Source: Cutaneotrichosporon cavernicola (Eukaryota > Basidiomycota > Tremellomycetes > Trichosporonales > Trichosporonaceae). Taken from it: a DNA stretch of 64,000 nt. Location of the stretch: positions 3,038,001 to 3,102,000 of the forward strand of contig NC_083393.1 of NCBI RefSeq assembly GCF_030864355.1, read 5' to 3'. The notes under the pieces are model-generated. The model saw nothing but the letters and a program-made list of their open reading frames with translations. It had not been told where the DNA came from and made no database searches. Below, one piece after another: positions 1 through 11,100 of this stretch. The translations under genes and the position numbers were made by a program. Numbering within the stretch: the first letter of the stretch is position 1; every line of letters starts with the position of its first letter.

Positions 1-195
1 CCTCTCGCTCGCTTTGTCCCTCCCTCCTTCCCTCCCCCCACCCCTCCCACACCACTCCTTCGTCCACCTTCTTTCCATACCTACGCCCTCACTCCCATCG
101 TCGACTACCACTGCAGCCTCGACGACCCACGTACTCCATTCATCTTCCTTGGCGACCATTAATCCCTTCCGATAGCCTGAACAAACATTATCAAG

Positions 196-1379
196 ATGGC
201 GGCTCAATCTTCAGACATCCAAGAAAAGATCTCCACGGCGCGGAGAGAGGGGGACGCCCTGAAGGACAAGATTCGCGCTGCAAAGGACCAGACGGCCGAC
301 ACGAGCTGTAGGTTGGCGGTGTTGGGTTACGCATAACGGGTGCGCGTTTGGCTGACACCCGCCCAGTGCGCGCTATGGCCAATGACACCCCACCCCTGCC
401 TCGTATTACGATGAAGGTCCGCCGCACGCTCAAGGGCCACTTGGCAAAGATCTACGCGCTCCACTGGTCCCACGACAAGCGACACCTTGTCTCGGCGTCC
501 CAAGACGGTAAACTCATCATCTGGGACGCCTACACCACCAACAAGGTGCATGCTATTCCTCTCCGCTCGAGTTGGGTCATGACCTGTGGCTACTCGCCAT
601 CCGGTAACCTTGTTGCCTGCGGTGGTCTCGACAACATCTGCACGGTCTACTCTCTTCGCGGTGTAGGCGCTCCTGGAACTCAGCCGCGGGTTGCCAAGGA
701 GCTGATCGCCCACACGGGCTACATCTCGTGCACGCGTTTCATCAACGACCGACAGATGCTCACCGCCTCGGGTGACATGACCTGCATGCTCTGGGACGTC
801 GAGCAGGGCACTCGCATTAGCGAGTTCACCGACCACACTGGCGACGTCATGAGCGTCTCTCTGGGACCAAACCCTAACATTTTCGTCTCGGGTGCCTGCG
901 ACGCGAGCGCAAAGGTCTGGGACGTGCGCCAGCCCAAGGCCGTCCAGACGTTCATCGGCCACGAGTCGGATATCAACGCGGTCCAGTGAGCTTGAGCATT
1001 TGACGACGAGCTGACCCCAGGTTCTTCCCCAACGGTGACGCGTTCGCAACCGGCTCGGACGACGCAACATGCAAGCTCTTCGACCTGCGTGCGGACCGCG
1101 AACTCAATTCGTACCAGCATGACAACATCCTCTGTGGTATAACGTCGGTCGCCTTCTCCATCTCGGGCCGCGTCCTGTTCGCTGGATACGACGACTACAA
1201 CTGCAACGCCTGGGACACGCTCAAGGGCGAGCGCATCGGCGTCCTCTCGGGCCACGACAACCGTGTGTCGTGTCTCGGCATGAGCGGCGACGGTATCGCC
1301 CTCTGCACGGGTTCATGGGACAGCTTGCTCAAGGTGCGTGGCGCGCGTTGGAGAGTGCTGATCTCAGGTCTGGGCTTAA
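196..1379 (+). CDS. GPB1: Heterotrimeric G-protein beta subunit
   Basis: Seven-bladed WD40 beta propeller that pairs with G-gamma at the plasma membrane; in Cryptococcus the orthologue carries the pheromone signal. Exons 196-307, 367-985, 1021-1333 and 1368-1379 give 351 residues, the usual family size. The first exon encodes the N-terminal coiled coil that binds G-gamma. Exon 2 begins with the LRAMA segment seen after that helix in G-betas, and WD repeats follow (for example [23 protein letters not shown]). The last exon is only 12 nt and restores the diagnostic ending DSLLKVWA-stop; reading through the 34-nt intron would instead give a long unrelated tail. Introns are 59, 35 and 34 nt. The 195 bases upstream are CT-rich, as is common for fungal leaders. 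The symbol follows Cryptococcus usage. Family assignment is firm; the pathway role is inferred from relatives. Confidence 0.93.
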
Positions 1380-1826
1380 GCCTATTAATATCGCGCTGCA
1401 GCCAGCGGTTTACAACGCCGCGAGCTCGTGGCATATCCAACATCTCTGCCACCTATACCCCACGGCGCCGGGTCCACGGCCGCCGCCGCCGTCCACGCCC
1501 TATCCATGCCACGGTTTGCTTATGCTGTTCCTCTCTTATCTCGTGTAGAAACGCCGATGCTACCCCGTGCGATGCATAGCATCGGTAGTTACGTCTAATT
1601 CATGCAACACGTCGATCAGCGCGGAGTCGATGGGAAGTGACTGGTATATGCGGTGCAGAGGTTAGCCGAGTCGGACAGCAGATCTTTGCTCCTTGTCGGA
1701 TGGCAGACCTGTGCGTACAGCCCCACAAGCCCTTCCGCACAGTTACAAAGGCATAGACTTGGCGTAGAGTACAAACATTGCATACACCTACTATTGCAAC
1801 ATGCCAAAAAAACAGTGTAAACTAGA
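1380..1826. other. Convergent intergenic region
   Basis: The 3' flanks of the G-beta gene and the DUF1771/Smr gene meet here. I see no convincing coding exon, tRNA or repeat. An open frame continues past the G-beta stop in another phase but shows no domain and no codon bias. Confidence 0.6.
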
Positions 1827-4047
1827 TCACCGTCCCTTGACGGTAAGATATCCGGGATGGACCTCGACGCGCCACCCCGCCCCACGGAGAGCATTAGCAA
1901 CTGCAGGACCAATAACGCCGCGCTGTCCGACAGAATGCCGGCCTTGACCCGTGATGACGCGGAAGTGCCCTCGCCCGCCCTCTGAATACCAAGCTTCAAC
2001 AGCCTCGAGGGCGAGCGTCGTCGACTCCGCAACGGTGCGAAGGTGCAGATCGATAGTGTTAGGGCTGTGGGAGCGCTGCTCGTCCAGCACGGCCCGGGCG
2101 CCTGCCAGTCTGTGAACATGTACCTGTGCGGCAGCCTCGCGCGCTTGGAGGCGATACGCGCCGATAACTTGTCCGCGCAGGTGTTTCGGCGCGGCATTGT
2201 AGTCTGCCGTTGCGCGGTGCACCGCGTGTTTCCGCTTCTCGTCCCACTCGTCTGCGCGGGTGAAGTGGCTCGCCGCGGCGCTTGGGCGGGACCCTGCTTT
2301 CGCAGAACCATTCGCTCTACTGTCGTTCCCGTTCGCTTTGCTTGGAGGCGCAGCGTTCTCCGTCGTACGCACCGTCACTGTGCCCAGGCCTCGCGGGCCC
2401 GGTGTGACTGTGGCGTTGGCCGACGCTGCGCGTTTCTTGCTCGTCCCGGACCAGGCAACATTCACGGCCGAGTTGGGTTTTGGCTGAGATCTTTGGCCGC
2501 CAAAGTTCGAGTTTGAGGGCTGGTTGGCCTCGTGTATGGGCTGGAAGTTTGTTGACACGGCCGCCGAGCCCGGGATGGGGCGGTCGGCTATTGTCTTCTC
2601 CTTGGTCTCTTTTGGAGGCGGTCGAGTGAGGCGGTTAGCGTTGAGTGCGCGTGTTGATTGCGTTGAGGGGTTGGGAGTGGCTGGAAGCGAAGGCGCAGGC
2701 GAACTCGAGCCACTCGTCGGACGTGAGCGTGACGTGAATCCAGCGAGGACGTGATACGGGTCGCGCTCAGTACTCGCCGCCTCGTAGTCGTCCCATGTAC
2801 GCAGGTCGGTGAGGAGGTTCATGAGGTCCAGTGCGATGGCCGTGTCCCCGGCTGCCGCGCCGATACAGTAGACCAGTTCATCTTGGGGCCCAAACACTTC
2901 TTCAAGCACGTCGACGACCTCGGGCGACGGCGGCACTCCAGAGGTGAGAGAGAGCTGCTTGAGTGACGCGAGGACGGCCTCGTATGCGGACATGTAGTCT
3001 GGAGAGTGGAGGTACGTCTGGAACCACTGCCAGTGGGTATGCGGCAGAATGTCCGATAAGTATGCCGCCACGCTGGACAGCGTTGCCCAGATATTGGACG
3101 GGGTGGGGCGGGCGATCGGGCTGCGCGGCTGTTGTGGTCTTCGCTGCAGAGTGTCGACTATAGGTATGGTCTTCTTCTTCTTCTTCTTCTTTACCTTGGT
3201 GGCTGGAACGGGTGTAGAGGCAGAGACAGGTGTCTCAGTGCCTGTTCCGCTTCTTCCAGAGGACGAGCTGCCCCGCCGCATCACGACTTCCGACTTGCCC
3301 ACTTCTTCTGGTGATTTGTCGCCCCACGACCAGCTACGCTGCGACTCGCGTATCGCCTCAATCGAGAGGAGATGGTCCACTGCATCCTCGAGTGAGTGCT
3401 CGACTGCGAGGGCAGTGGCAATGTCCTTGGCCAACCTGATGTCAGCTCGTCCCAAACATCCAAAATCGACATACAGGGAGGGGAAGAGGGCGGCGAGAAA
3501 GTCCTTCTCCGACTCAAGGTCGTCGTCGTCAGTTATTGAGCGGGACGCGGACCCCGACGACGGGTGAGAAGATAGTGAGGGAAAGGAAGAGGTACCGGAG
3601 GGGGTTGGCGCCTGCGATGGAGCGAAGCGCGACGTGCGCGATAGGGAGACGGAGAGCTTGTCGACGGGTAAACTATCTGTTTCGGAGGGGAGGGATTGGC
3701 TCGGCGCAGGATCGTTGTCCGCCTCGTCTGCTGCGTCGGCTACGACGTGCGCTTCGAGCGCGGCAAGTTGGTCACGGAGGACGGCTTCGTTCGCGGCCAA
3801 CATGCCGTCATTCGCGTAGTCTTGGACCATGGCGCTGATGAGTGCGCTGTCGAGGAGCGGAAAGTCGACCTTTTGTCAGCTAACCCAGATAAACATGTAC
3901 ATGAAGGACAGACTCGAGGACGCCCAGGTCGATATCTTTCGAGGCCAAGTCTTTGGAGGGCTGCCATTGTCTCGGTGCGGGAACTGACAAAGGAGTAGGA
4001 GCTGGCTCTTTTCGAAGCGGCCCCTTCTTGCGTTGGTTCTTGCCCAT
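1827..4047 (-). CDS. DUF1771/Smr-domain protein
   Basis: Exons 4047-3901, 3869-3475 and 3435-1827 give about 716 residues. The N-terminus is basic (MGKNQRKKG). A CUE-like helical stretch lies near residues 115 to 190, followed by a run of lysines from a CTT repeat (3174-3192), a long Ser/Pro/Asn-rich linker, then a DUF1771 segment (EWDEKRKHAVHRATADYN) and a C-terminal Smr domain with the DLHLRTV motif and TGQGRHS. Smr domains bind or cut nucleic acid; fungal CUE-DUF1771-Smr proteins resemble the Cue2 class, whose Smr domain cleaves mRNA at stalled ribosomes, so an RNA-quality-control role is possible but inferred. The 31-nt first intron moves the start from an internal ATG (3830) to 4047. The second intron is 39 nt, in frame and free of stops, so a naive reading keeps 13 extra residues. 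It shares a 305-bp divergent promoter with ENP1. Confidence 0.8.
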
Positions 4048-4352
4048 GGTGGATGGGGAGGAGGGTGGGGGGACTATCGTCTAGAAATGATTATATACGA
4101 GCCATGGCTGAAGATGACGAGTCAAGGCCGAGTCGTGCGGTGTTAGGTTATGAGTTGAACTGATCAACAACACCGAACCGTTTGCCGCGGCTCATCGCCC
4201 ACCCATTAGGTTTCGTCCATTTGATCCATTCACAACACGGGCTAATCACTAATAGTCACGTGACGACCCCGCCTCCACCGGAGATTTTGAAAGTCTGCAC
4301 AACCGCCACCGTGCCAAGTTGACACTACACTCGACAACAAGCTCGCATCGAC
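4048..4352. promoter_or_regulatory. Divergent promoter, Smr gene and ENP1
   Basis: A region of 305 bp between two start codons read in opposite directions. It is more AT-rich than its flanks and holds a TTATATACGAG stretch near 4090, possibly a TATA element for the minus-strand gene. No coding signal is seen. Confidence 0.5.
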
Positions 4353-5845
4353 ATGCCCAAGGCCGGACCAGGAAAAAAAGGGGGCGTGCGACACGACCCG
4401 CTGCATGTGCAGCTTGATGCGGACGCGTCGCTTCGGCGTTTTGGGCGGGTCAGCGCGCCGGAGAAACGGAAGAAGAGGCGGGATACGGGGAGTGATGACG
4501 AGCAGGTGAGTGATGTGGGGGGAGGGGGGAAGGAGGATGCTGAGGGAATAAGAGGGGAGATTCGGATGATGGCCGAAGTACGGGGGGAGATAGCTGCACT
4601 TACGAATGAGCTAACCCCAGCGGCCCGAGGACGCGCGCATGTCGCGCAAGATTCTCGATCTCGCGCGCGAGCAGGCGGACGAGGTGGGGCGCGAGATGGG
4701 GGACGGCGACAAGTGGGACGACGACGATGAGCCTAGCGTGCCAGCAGGGCGGGGGCGGGTTATGAGCAGCGACCTGGAGAGCGATGATGAGTTTGGCGGC
4801 GACGTCAGCGGTAGTGAGGAGGAGGCCGAGCTGCACATCGACCCCCAGGACCACGCGACCCTCGACGCGCTCAACCCCAACAGGCCTGAGGAGGGGGGAC
4901 AGACGCTCGCCGACATTATCTTTGCCAAGATGGCGGCTGGGCCGGTTGTCGACGACGGGCCGCCTGACCCGAAGCAGGGACTCAGCGACAAGGTCATTGA
5001 GGTGTACACAAAGTGAGTGGTGTTGGGAATGGGTCTTTTGGTCTGAGTGTATGGACAATACTGACTCCAGGGTCGGCTTCCTGCTCTCGCGCTACAAATC
5101 TGGACCGCTGCCCAAGGCGCTTAAGATCCTGCCATCGCAGTCGAACTGGGCGCAGCTCGTGGCCTTGACCGAGCCGACAAACTGGACGCCGCACGCGACC
5201 TACGCCTGCACCAAGATCTTCGTGTCCAACCTCAAGCCCACTGAGGCGCGTGTTTTCCTCGAGGGTGTGCTGCTCGAGCGTGTACGCGACAACATTCGTG
5301 ACGACGGCAAGCTCAGCGTACACCTGTACGAGGCGCTCAAGAAGGCGTTGTACAAGCCCGCCGCGTTCTTCAAGGGCGTCCTCTTCCCGCTCTGTGAGAG
5401 CGCGTGCTCGCTCAAGGAGGCTGCCATCGTCGGCAGTGTGCTCACAAAGGTGTCTGTGCCCGTCCTCCACTCTGCCGCAGCGCTCATGCGCCTCGCGAGC
5501 ATGGACTACTCGGGCCCTAACAGCTTGTTCATCCGCATCCTCCTCGACAAGAAGTATGCGCTGCCGTACAAGGTCGTCGACGCGCTTGTCTTCCACTACA
5601 TCCGCCTCGCTAACTCGCCGCGGTCCAAGGACGGCGAGGACAAGCTCCCGGTTCTCTGGCACCAGAGCTTGCTCGTGTTCGTGCAGCGCTACGGCTCCGA
5701 CCTCACTGCCGACCAGAAGGACGCATTGCTCGACGTGATCCGCGTCCGTCCCCACCCTACTATTTCGGCTGAGATTCGCCGCGAGATTGTCGCCAGCGTC
5801 GAGCGCGGTGCGCCGCGTCCAGACGAGGATGTGGTGATGGGTTAG
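4353..5845 (+). CDS. ENP1: Bystin / essential nuclear protein 1
   Basis: 40S ribosome assembly factor of the nucleolar 90S/pre-40S particle. Exons 4353-4505, 4621-5012 and 5071-5845 give 439 residues, the normal bystin length. The N-terminal third is basic then acidic (GSDDEQ, SDLESDDEFGGD, SGSEEEAEL), as in the family. The bystin core starts near residue 150 (IIFAKMA, VGFLLSRYKSGPLPKALKI) and runs to the C-terminus with ALYKPAAFFKG, SCILK-like and RLANS segments in family order. The introns (115 and 58 nt) both end in CTAACCCCAG or CTGACTCCAG. The downstream neighbour MYG1 is convergent, 439 bp away. No anomalies were seen. Confidence 0.95.
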
Positions 5846-6284
5846 AGGTGATGGACTTGGGTTTATAGACTATGCACTGTATGATAGCGCTTGTGTGCCA
5901 TGGTGCGTATGGAAGCGTGGAGACATGGAAACGGAATTGTATTCAGATCACCAGAGCCCAACTTATCTACAACTGTATCCTACAACATCGCGAGCTTGGA
6001 GCGAGTCCACCGCTGTCATTCAAGTTCCCCACGATGAACCCGCTACTGTGACAGAAAAACGTTTCAAAACCTCAACCTCATTGCTAGCATCCAGATCATG
6101 CCCTTGTTGCCGCCATGAACCCGCCCGGGTTGATGCTGTTGCATGTCAAGGTACCGCCAATGAACCCGCCCGGGTTGAGGGACGGTGTCAATGAAGCTTG
6201 TGGGTCAGAACAGCCGGTGTGTCATAGTCCGAAACTTTCGTCCGAGTCCAAACTCGTCTATATCTACATCTGCGTCCTACAACA
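5846..6284. other. Convergent gap with copies of the MYG1 tail
   Basis: Most of the stretch is unremarkable 3' flank. At 6096-6180 it carries two copies of a 19-nt element around a CCCGCCCGGG core (one near 6116-6134, one near 6160-6178). On the minus strand these read as degenerate copies of the MYG1 C-terminus; see findings. Confidence 0.6.
6096..6180 (-). repeat. Partial duplicate of the MYG1 terminal coding sequence
   Basis: The minus strand reads GFIGGTLTCN at 6167-6138 and then a shorter GGFMAATRA-stop at 6122-6096. The authentic MYG1 ending contains GFIGGALTYS at 6353-6324. Seven of ten residues match in the longer copy, and among the matching codons nearly all base changes sit in third positions. 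Both copies are preceded by the same AACCCGGGCGGGTTCAT string. They lie 100 to 190 nt past the MYG1 stop. Confidence 0.55.
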
Positions 6285-7513
6285 TCACTGGCTCAGCGCC
6301 GCGCGTGCCATCGCGACCACGCCGCTGTACGTCAAAGCGCCCCCGATAAATCCGCTAGCGTGGCAAAAGAATGCGCCAGGGATTCCTGACACGTGCTCAA
6401 GATCGGCATCACGAACTCCGCGCCACGCCTCGGGCAGGCTCTTGCGGTTCTCAAAGCTGTCGGAGTTCTTGGGGACGCACTGAATGCGCCACTTGGTGTC
6501 CGACTTGTCGGGGTTCTCGGGGTAGAGAACGTAGAGAATGTGAGCGGGAGGCTGGAGGGTCGACTCGATCGAGAAGAGGTGGTCCTTCCAGGGTCCGCAC
6601 TGGGGTCAGCTCGGTCTGCACATTTGGACAGCCGACGGCAGACACGCCGCTCGGCAGCCATTTAGCGGCGCTCGCTGCGCTCGCTGCATCGCTCGCGCCC
6701 ACCTCATTCACCTGCTTGAACATGATGATCTCTCCGGACGGGTCGACGTCCCAGCGCTCCTCAATCGCCGCAGCGACAATGTCGCGAGCCGGGAGCCACG
6801 CGTTGGCAAAGTAGTCGAGCTGCTGGAGGAACTCCTCCCCAGTCATCTTAGACGCAACCGCAAACTTGGCGTCGTAGACGTCGTCCGAGGCCGGCTCGTT
6901 CCAGCGGGGGTTGAGGCGGCGGACACGCGAGCTCAAGTCGGTGCGCTGGTTGTATTGGAGGGCCCCGTCGGCAATGTTGACACCGTTGTCGATAGCGTCA
7001 ATGCTCTCGATAAGCTCAGAGTACAGCTGAAGCCAGAGGGTGTGGACCTTGTCCTCCTCCTCCGCAAGGTTGAGGGTGCGTGCGATGATGTGCTTGCCGT
7101 AGTGCTTGTACACGAGGCCAGCCGAGGAGAGCTTGGTGCTAAAGCCGTGGCCAAACACCTCCGTGAAGCCGCGCTGGTGGTGGTCGTAGCGCTCCTTCTC
7201 TGCGTCGTACACACCACCGACGTCGACGACAATGTCCAGCGGCTCGACTGGTGTTAGGGGAGCTGTTAGTGGGATGACGCACGCTTGGTAGGGTCGCGAG
7301 TGCGCACGAGGTCGGCGTCCTTGAATTGGTCCGTCAGGCGGAGGAGGAAGACGGCGAGGGCCTCTGGTCGTCAGTGATTAGGTTAGCTGGGTGCGCACCG
7401 TCACAGTGGAAGGTGCCCGAGTGGGTGCCGATGACCTTGGGTCAGCCAGTAGGAGAGCGGCCAACACAAACCTTTGTCGACTTCATCTTCTTAGCGACTG
7501 GAGAGGTGGACAT
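6285..7513 (-). CDS. MYG1: MYG1-family DHH-like phosphoesterase/exonuclease
   Basis: Exons 7513-7472, 7435-7399, 7363-7283, 7247-6646 and 6599-6285 give 358 residues. The N-terminus after the third intron shows the family signature GTHSGTFHCDEAL, followed by VVDVGGVYD and RYDHHQRGF, whose Asp and His residues form the metal site. The last exon holds WKDHLFSIE, YVLYPENPD, WRIQCVPKN and SGIPGAFFCHASGFIGG, which match the conserved C-terminal half. MYG1 in other eukaryotes is a 3'-5' RNA exonuclease found in nucleus/nucleolus and mitochondria. The four introns are 36, 35, 35 and 46 nt; skipping the last one misreads the conserved tail in a wrong frame. It is transcribed divergently from the PHD gene across 649 bp. 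Confidence 0.92.
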
Positions 7514-8162
7514 GGGAGCAAAGGCGATTCGTGGGAAGAGGGTGTGGTGGAGAGTACGACTTAATCCTAGAGTGCGTACTGATCGGAGGAGCAGCATGCA
7601 GTGGCAAAAGCAGGTTGTGGCAGCGAGTAATCTTCACCTTCCCTGCTTGCCAACGACTGTTAGACTTTGTATCTCCAAAAACAGATCAAGCAATCAGGTC
7701 AGGTTGATTGTCACGTGGTTTAAATATCCCACGGTGTGTTCGGGTAGGATGACGATTTTACTCTCCCACGGGTGGTTGTTGATAGTGGAGGTCTCAACTC
7801 CAGGGTTGTGTTGCAACTGGTATTAGCGCGGGTATCAAGTGGACCCAGTCAAGTCTAGTCCAGTATAGAGGAAGAAGAAGAGAGCCTACAGAGCCAACAG
7901 AGCCAACAGAGCCAACAGAGCCACCATCCATCCCACCATCCATCCCCACAATACACCATCCACTTCAACATCCACACTTGTAATACATTAACCATCATCT
8001 TCCTCTTCCTCATCTTCATCCACTTTGAATCTCTTCACAACCTCCTTCCACTTGACTCAATCTCTTCACTGTCACTCTCCCTGGTCGCTCAATCTCAGCA
8101 CATCGCCGCCTACCAGCCACCCACGTACTACGCCTCCCAGCCCCAAGCCCAGGCATCCAGTC
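7514..8162. promoter_or_regulatory. Divergent promoter, MYG1 and CTI6-like gene
   Basis: Contains a short tandem repeat (7882-7923, 9-nt unit GAGCCAACA, about 4.7 copies) followed by CCATCCATCC runs and a CT/CA-rich leader toward the PHD gene. A TTTAAATAT stretch near 7720 could serve MYG1. No exon is recognised. Confidence 0.5.
7882..7923. repeat. 9-nt microsatellite in promoter
   Basis: Unit GAGCCAACA, about 4.7 copies, the first with one substitution (GAGCCTACA). It lies about 240 bp upstream of the CTI6-like start codon. Confidence 0.9.
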
Positions 8163-11100
8163 ATGGAGGCAAGGCGGAGACAGGCTTCTGCCTCGACATC
8201 CACCTCGTACTCGCACGACGACGCCAAAACGCCAGGCAAAGGGTCTGGAGGCGTGACACCCAGTCTCGAAGGCGACGACGACGGTGAGCACCCAGCGTCC
8301 GGAGCTAGCCCGAACGCGTCGGAGCGACTCCAACCTCTGCATGGCTTCCTGAAGCCCTCCGGGACCTTGCCTGCATGGACCACGCTAACATTCTCAGCTG
8401 CTCGGCGCCGCACGCGCGGCCGAAACCCGCTCCCGCCGCAGATCGGCCCGCTGTTCCCTCCTCTCCCACCGCGTCCGACAAAAAACTCGCCAAAGAACTC
8501 GCCCAAGACCGCCAGTCGATCGCCATCCGCAAAGGTACAGCGACTCGCGTCCGGGAGCGCACTGTCAAGCGTGATGGGAGATGACTCGCCGGAGGACCTG
8601 CCGCCCGACGACTTCGAGGCAGCGCGCGACACACGCGCCGCCTCCGCATCAAGCCTCAGCCCGCCGCCGCCTGCCGACGACGACATGGATATCGACCCGC
8701 CTGCTGAGCCCAAGAACGCGAGTAACGGTGATGACTGGGACGCGTACCACCGCCGTCGGGGGGTGCGGAGCTTCAGCGGCGCGAAGGCTGGCGGCGTGAA
8801 GATAGAACCCGTTGAAGCCGAACTGGTGTCCGAGGAGCCGGAGGTTGAGCCTGAGGCTGCTGCCGAGGGTGAAGCCGAGGCTGAGGTTGAGCCTGTGGAG
8901 AATGGTCCTGAGGCTGAAGCCGACGCCGACGCCGGCGACGGTGGTGGCGAGGCCCCGGACGCCGAGGTGTCGAACGGTGCGGCCGACGCCGACGAACGGT
9001 CCCTAAAAGAGACGTCGGCCGCAAGCGGCGAACCCTCATACCGTAATCCCCGTAAGCGCCGAGGCGAGGAACAACTGCTTCTCGACGACCACCTCCTACC
9101 AAAGGAGATGCGCCAGCATGCTCCGATCCCACCCCGAAGAGATAAGTCGGTCAAGCGCTCGGAGCCGGGCGATCCGCCTCCCAAAGAAGAGCCCGCTGAG
9201 CCAGAGGAGCCAGAAGAGCCAGAGGAGCCAGAGGCTGAGGAGGTTGAGGCGGAGGAAGGCGGCGATGACGTTGAGGAGGGCGATGACAGCGGCGAGATCA
9301 CCCGCTGTGTGTGCAAACGCGAAGGTGAGTACACGACTTGCGATCTGAGCTGACGATCTAGAGGACATCGATGTCATGATGATTCAGTGCGACAAATGCA
9401 ACGTCTGGCAGCACGGCGCGTGTGTGGGCATCTGGGGTGACGACGAAGCCCCGGACGGTGAGTTGGGTACGAGTTTGTGTGCTGATGGGCAGAGTACTTC
9501 TGCGAGGAGTGCAAGCCGGAGCTGCACGGCCCGTTAAAGAAGTGGATGAGGCAATGCGGCCGCAACCCGTGAGTCCTGTGTCAAGTTCGGAGCGCTAACG
9601 GCGCAGGGCCAACTTTGTTGCACCCGAACCAGAAGACCTGCTCAAGCTCTACCACTCGACAGACAAGTACCCGCCATCGCAGTCGAAGCGCTGGGCCACC
9701 GAGCTCCCTCCTCCGTCCAAACCGTCTTCACGGCCTCACCGCAAGAAGGAGGAAGACGATGACCGACGCTCCTCCCGCAAAGCCACAGCGGGAACTGGAG
9801 AGAAGGTGGCACGGCCGCCCTCGTCTAAGGATGCTGCGCGTGACCGAAGGCGGGCCAGACGGCAGTCGACCGACCTGTCGCTCTCCGGCTCACCTCCCCG
9901 CCATGAACCCAAGAAGCGGAGCACCATGAACTCGCGCGACGCTGCGTACGAGGAAGCCGTCAAGGCTGCCCTCGAGGCTAGCCGACGAGAGGCGTCCGGA
10001 GAGAAGGAGGAGCCGCCATTGACTGAGGAGCGCAAGCGGCGGCGCGCGGAAAACGACGAGGGCGAGCAACAGGAGCCTAAGAAGGGCAAGAGGAGGGAGA
10101 AGAAGGACGACGATGGTAAGCCGCAGGTCTTCGTGCATCAGCTGACAGCAGACTCGGAGGCTACACCTGTCCCGCTGCCCAAGCCAAAGCACCCGAATCA
10201 GTACACATACCGGCCAAAAGGAGACCGGTCTGTCGTGGCGGCATCACCGATGCGAGCACGCGGCACGCCACAGCCGAGTGCGCCGCCGCCGGCACACGAT
10301 CACGGAACCCGGCGCGCCGGCGCGATCGCAAGCAACCTCGCTTCACAGCCCTACACTGCCATGACAGTGCACAACCTGAACTGGTACCTTCCCGAACACC
10401 TACAACCCTGTGCGGACATCCTCGTGACTCCTGCGCCCGTACCGCTCGAAGTCCCGTCACCTAGGACATTGCAATATCTCCCAAGAACCCACTTCACCAA
10501 CCAGCGATACGGACCGTTCACGGACGACCGCGACGCGGAGGGCAAGCTCATCCTGCCCGACGACATGCCGCTACGCGAGGTCGAGGGCGACGCTGTCAAC
10601 CATCGGGAGCCGCCCACGCGCGTGCGCTACCCCGTTAAGCGCATCACGACTGCGGAGATGCGCAAGCGGGTGCGAAACCTGCTCGAGTACGTCGGGCGCG
10701 TGCAGGACGAGGAGGCACGTCGTGCCGAACGCGCAGCGAGGATAGGCATCCCGGACACGTCCACACCGCGGCGGAGACTACGGTCATTCGGCTCCGACGA
10801 CGGGCGAGAGGAATTCCACGCGAACGGGGATGCAGACGACAGGGCGCGTTCCGTTTCTCCGCCGGGACCACCTCCGCCCACCGCCTCGCAACTGCTGGAC
10901 GAGTTCACGCGCGACCTTATCGCGTTCCAGGAGGCGTTCAATACGGGCGACTTTGAGAATCTACCATTCGCCCAGCCGCAACCGAAAGCACCAACACCGG
11001 AGCTCGAGCCCACGCCCGAGCCTGGCGTTGTTGACCAGCCGGCAACCGAGCCCGAGGCGAACCCCGAGATCACACAGGAGCCAGAGGCGGCAGAGATGAT

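Noticed and set aside
7882..7923. Array-like short repeats considered as CRISPR or satellite
   Set aside because: Units are contiguous with no spacers; a simple microsatellite in a eukaryotic promoter. The same applies to 29801-29848.
8072..9334. 420-codon antisense frame rich in Ser/Gly
   Set aside because: Shadow of the acidic N-terminal exon of the CTI6-like gene, with no domain and interrupted at real introns of the sense gene.
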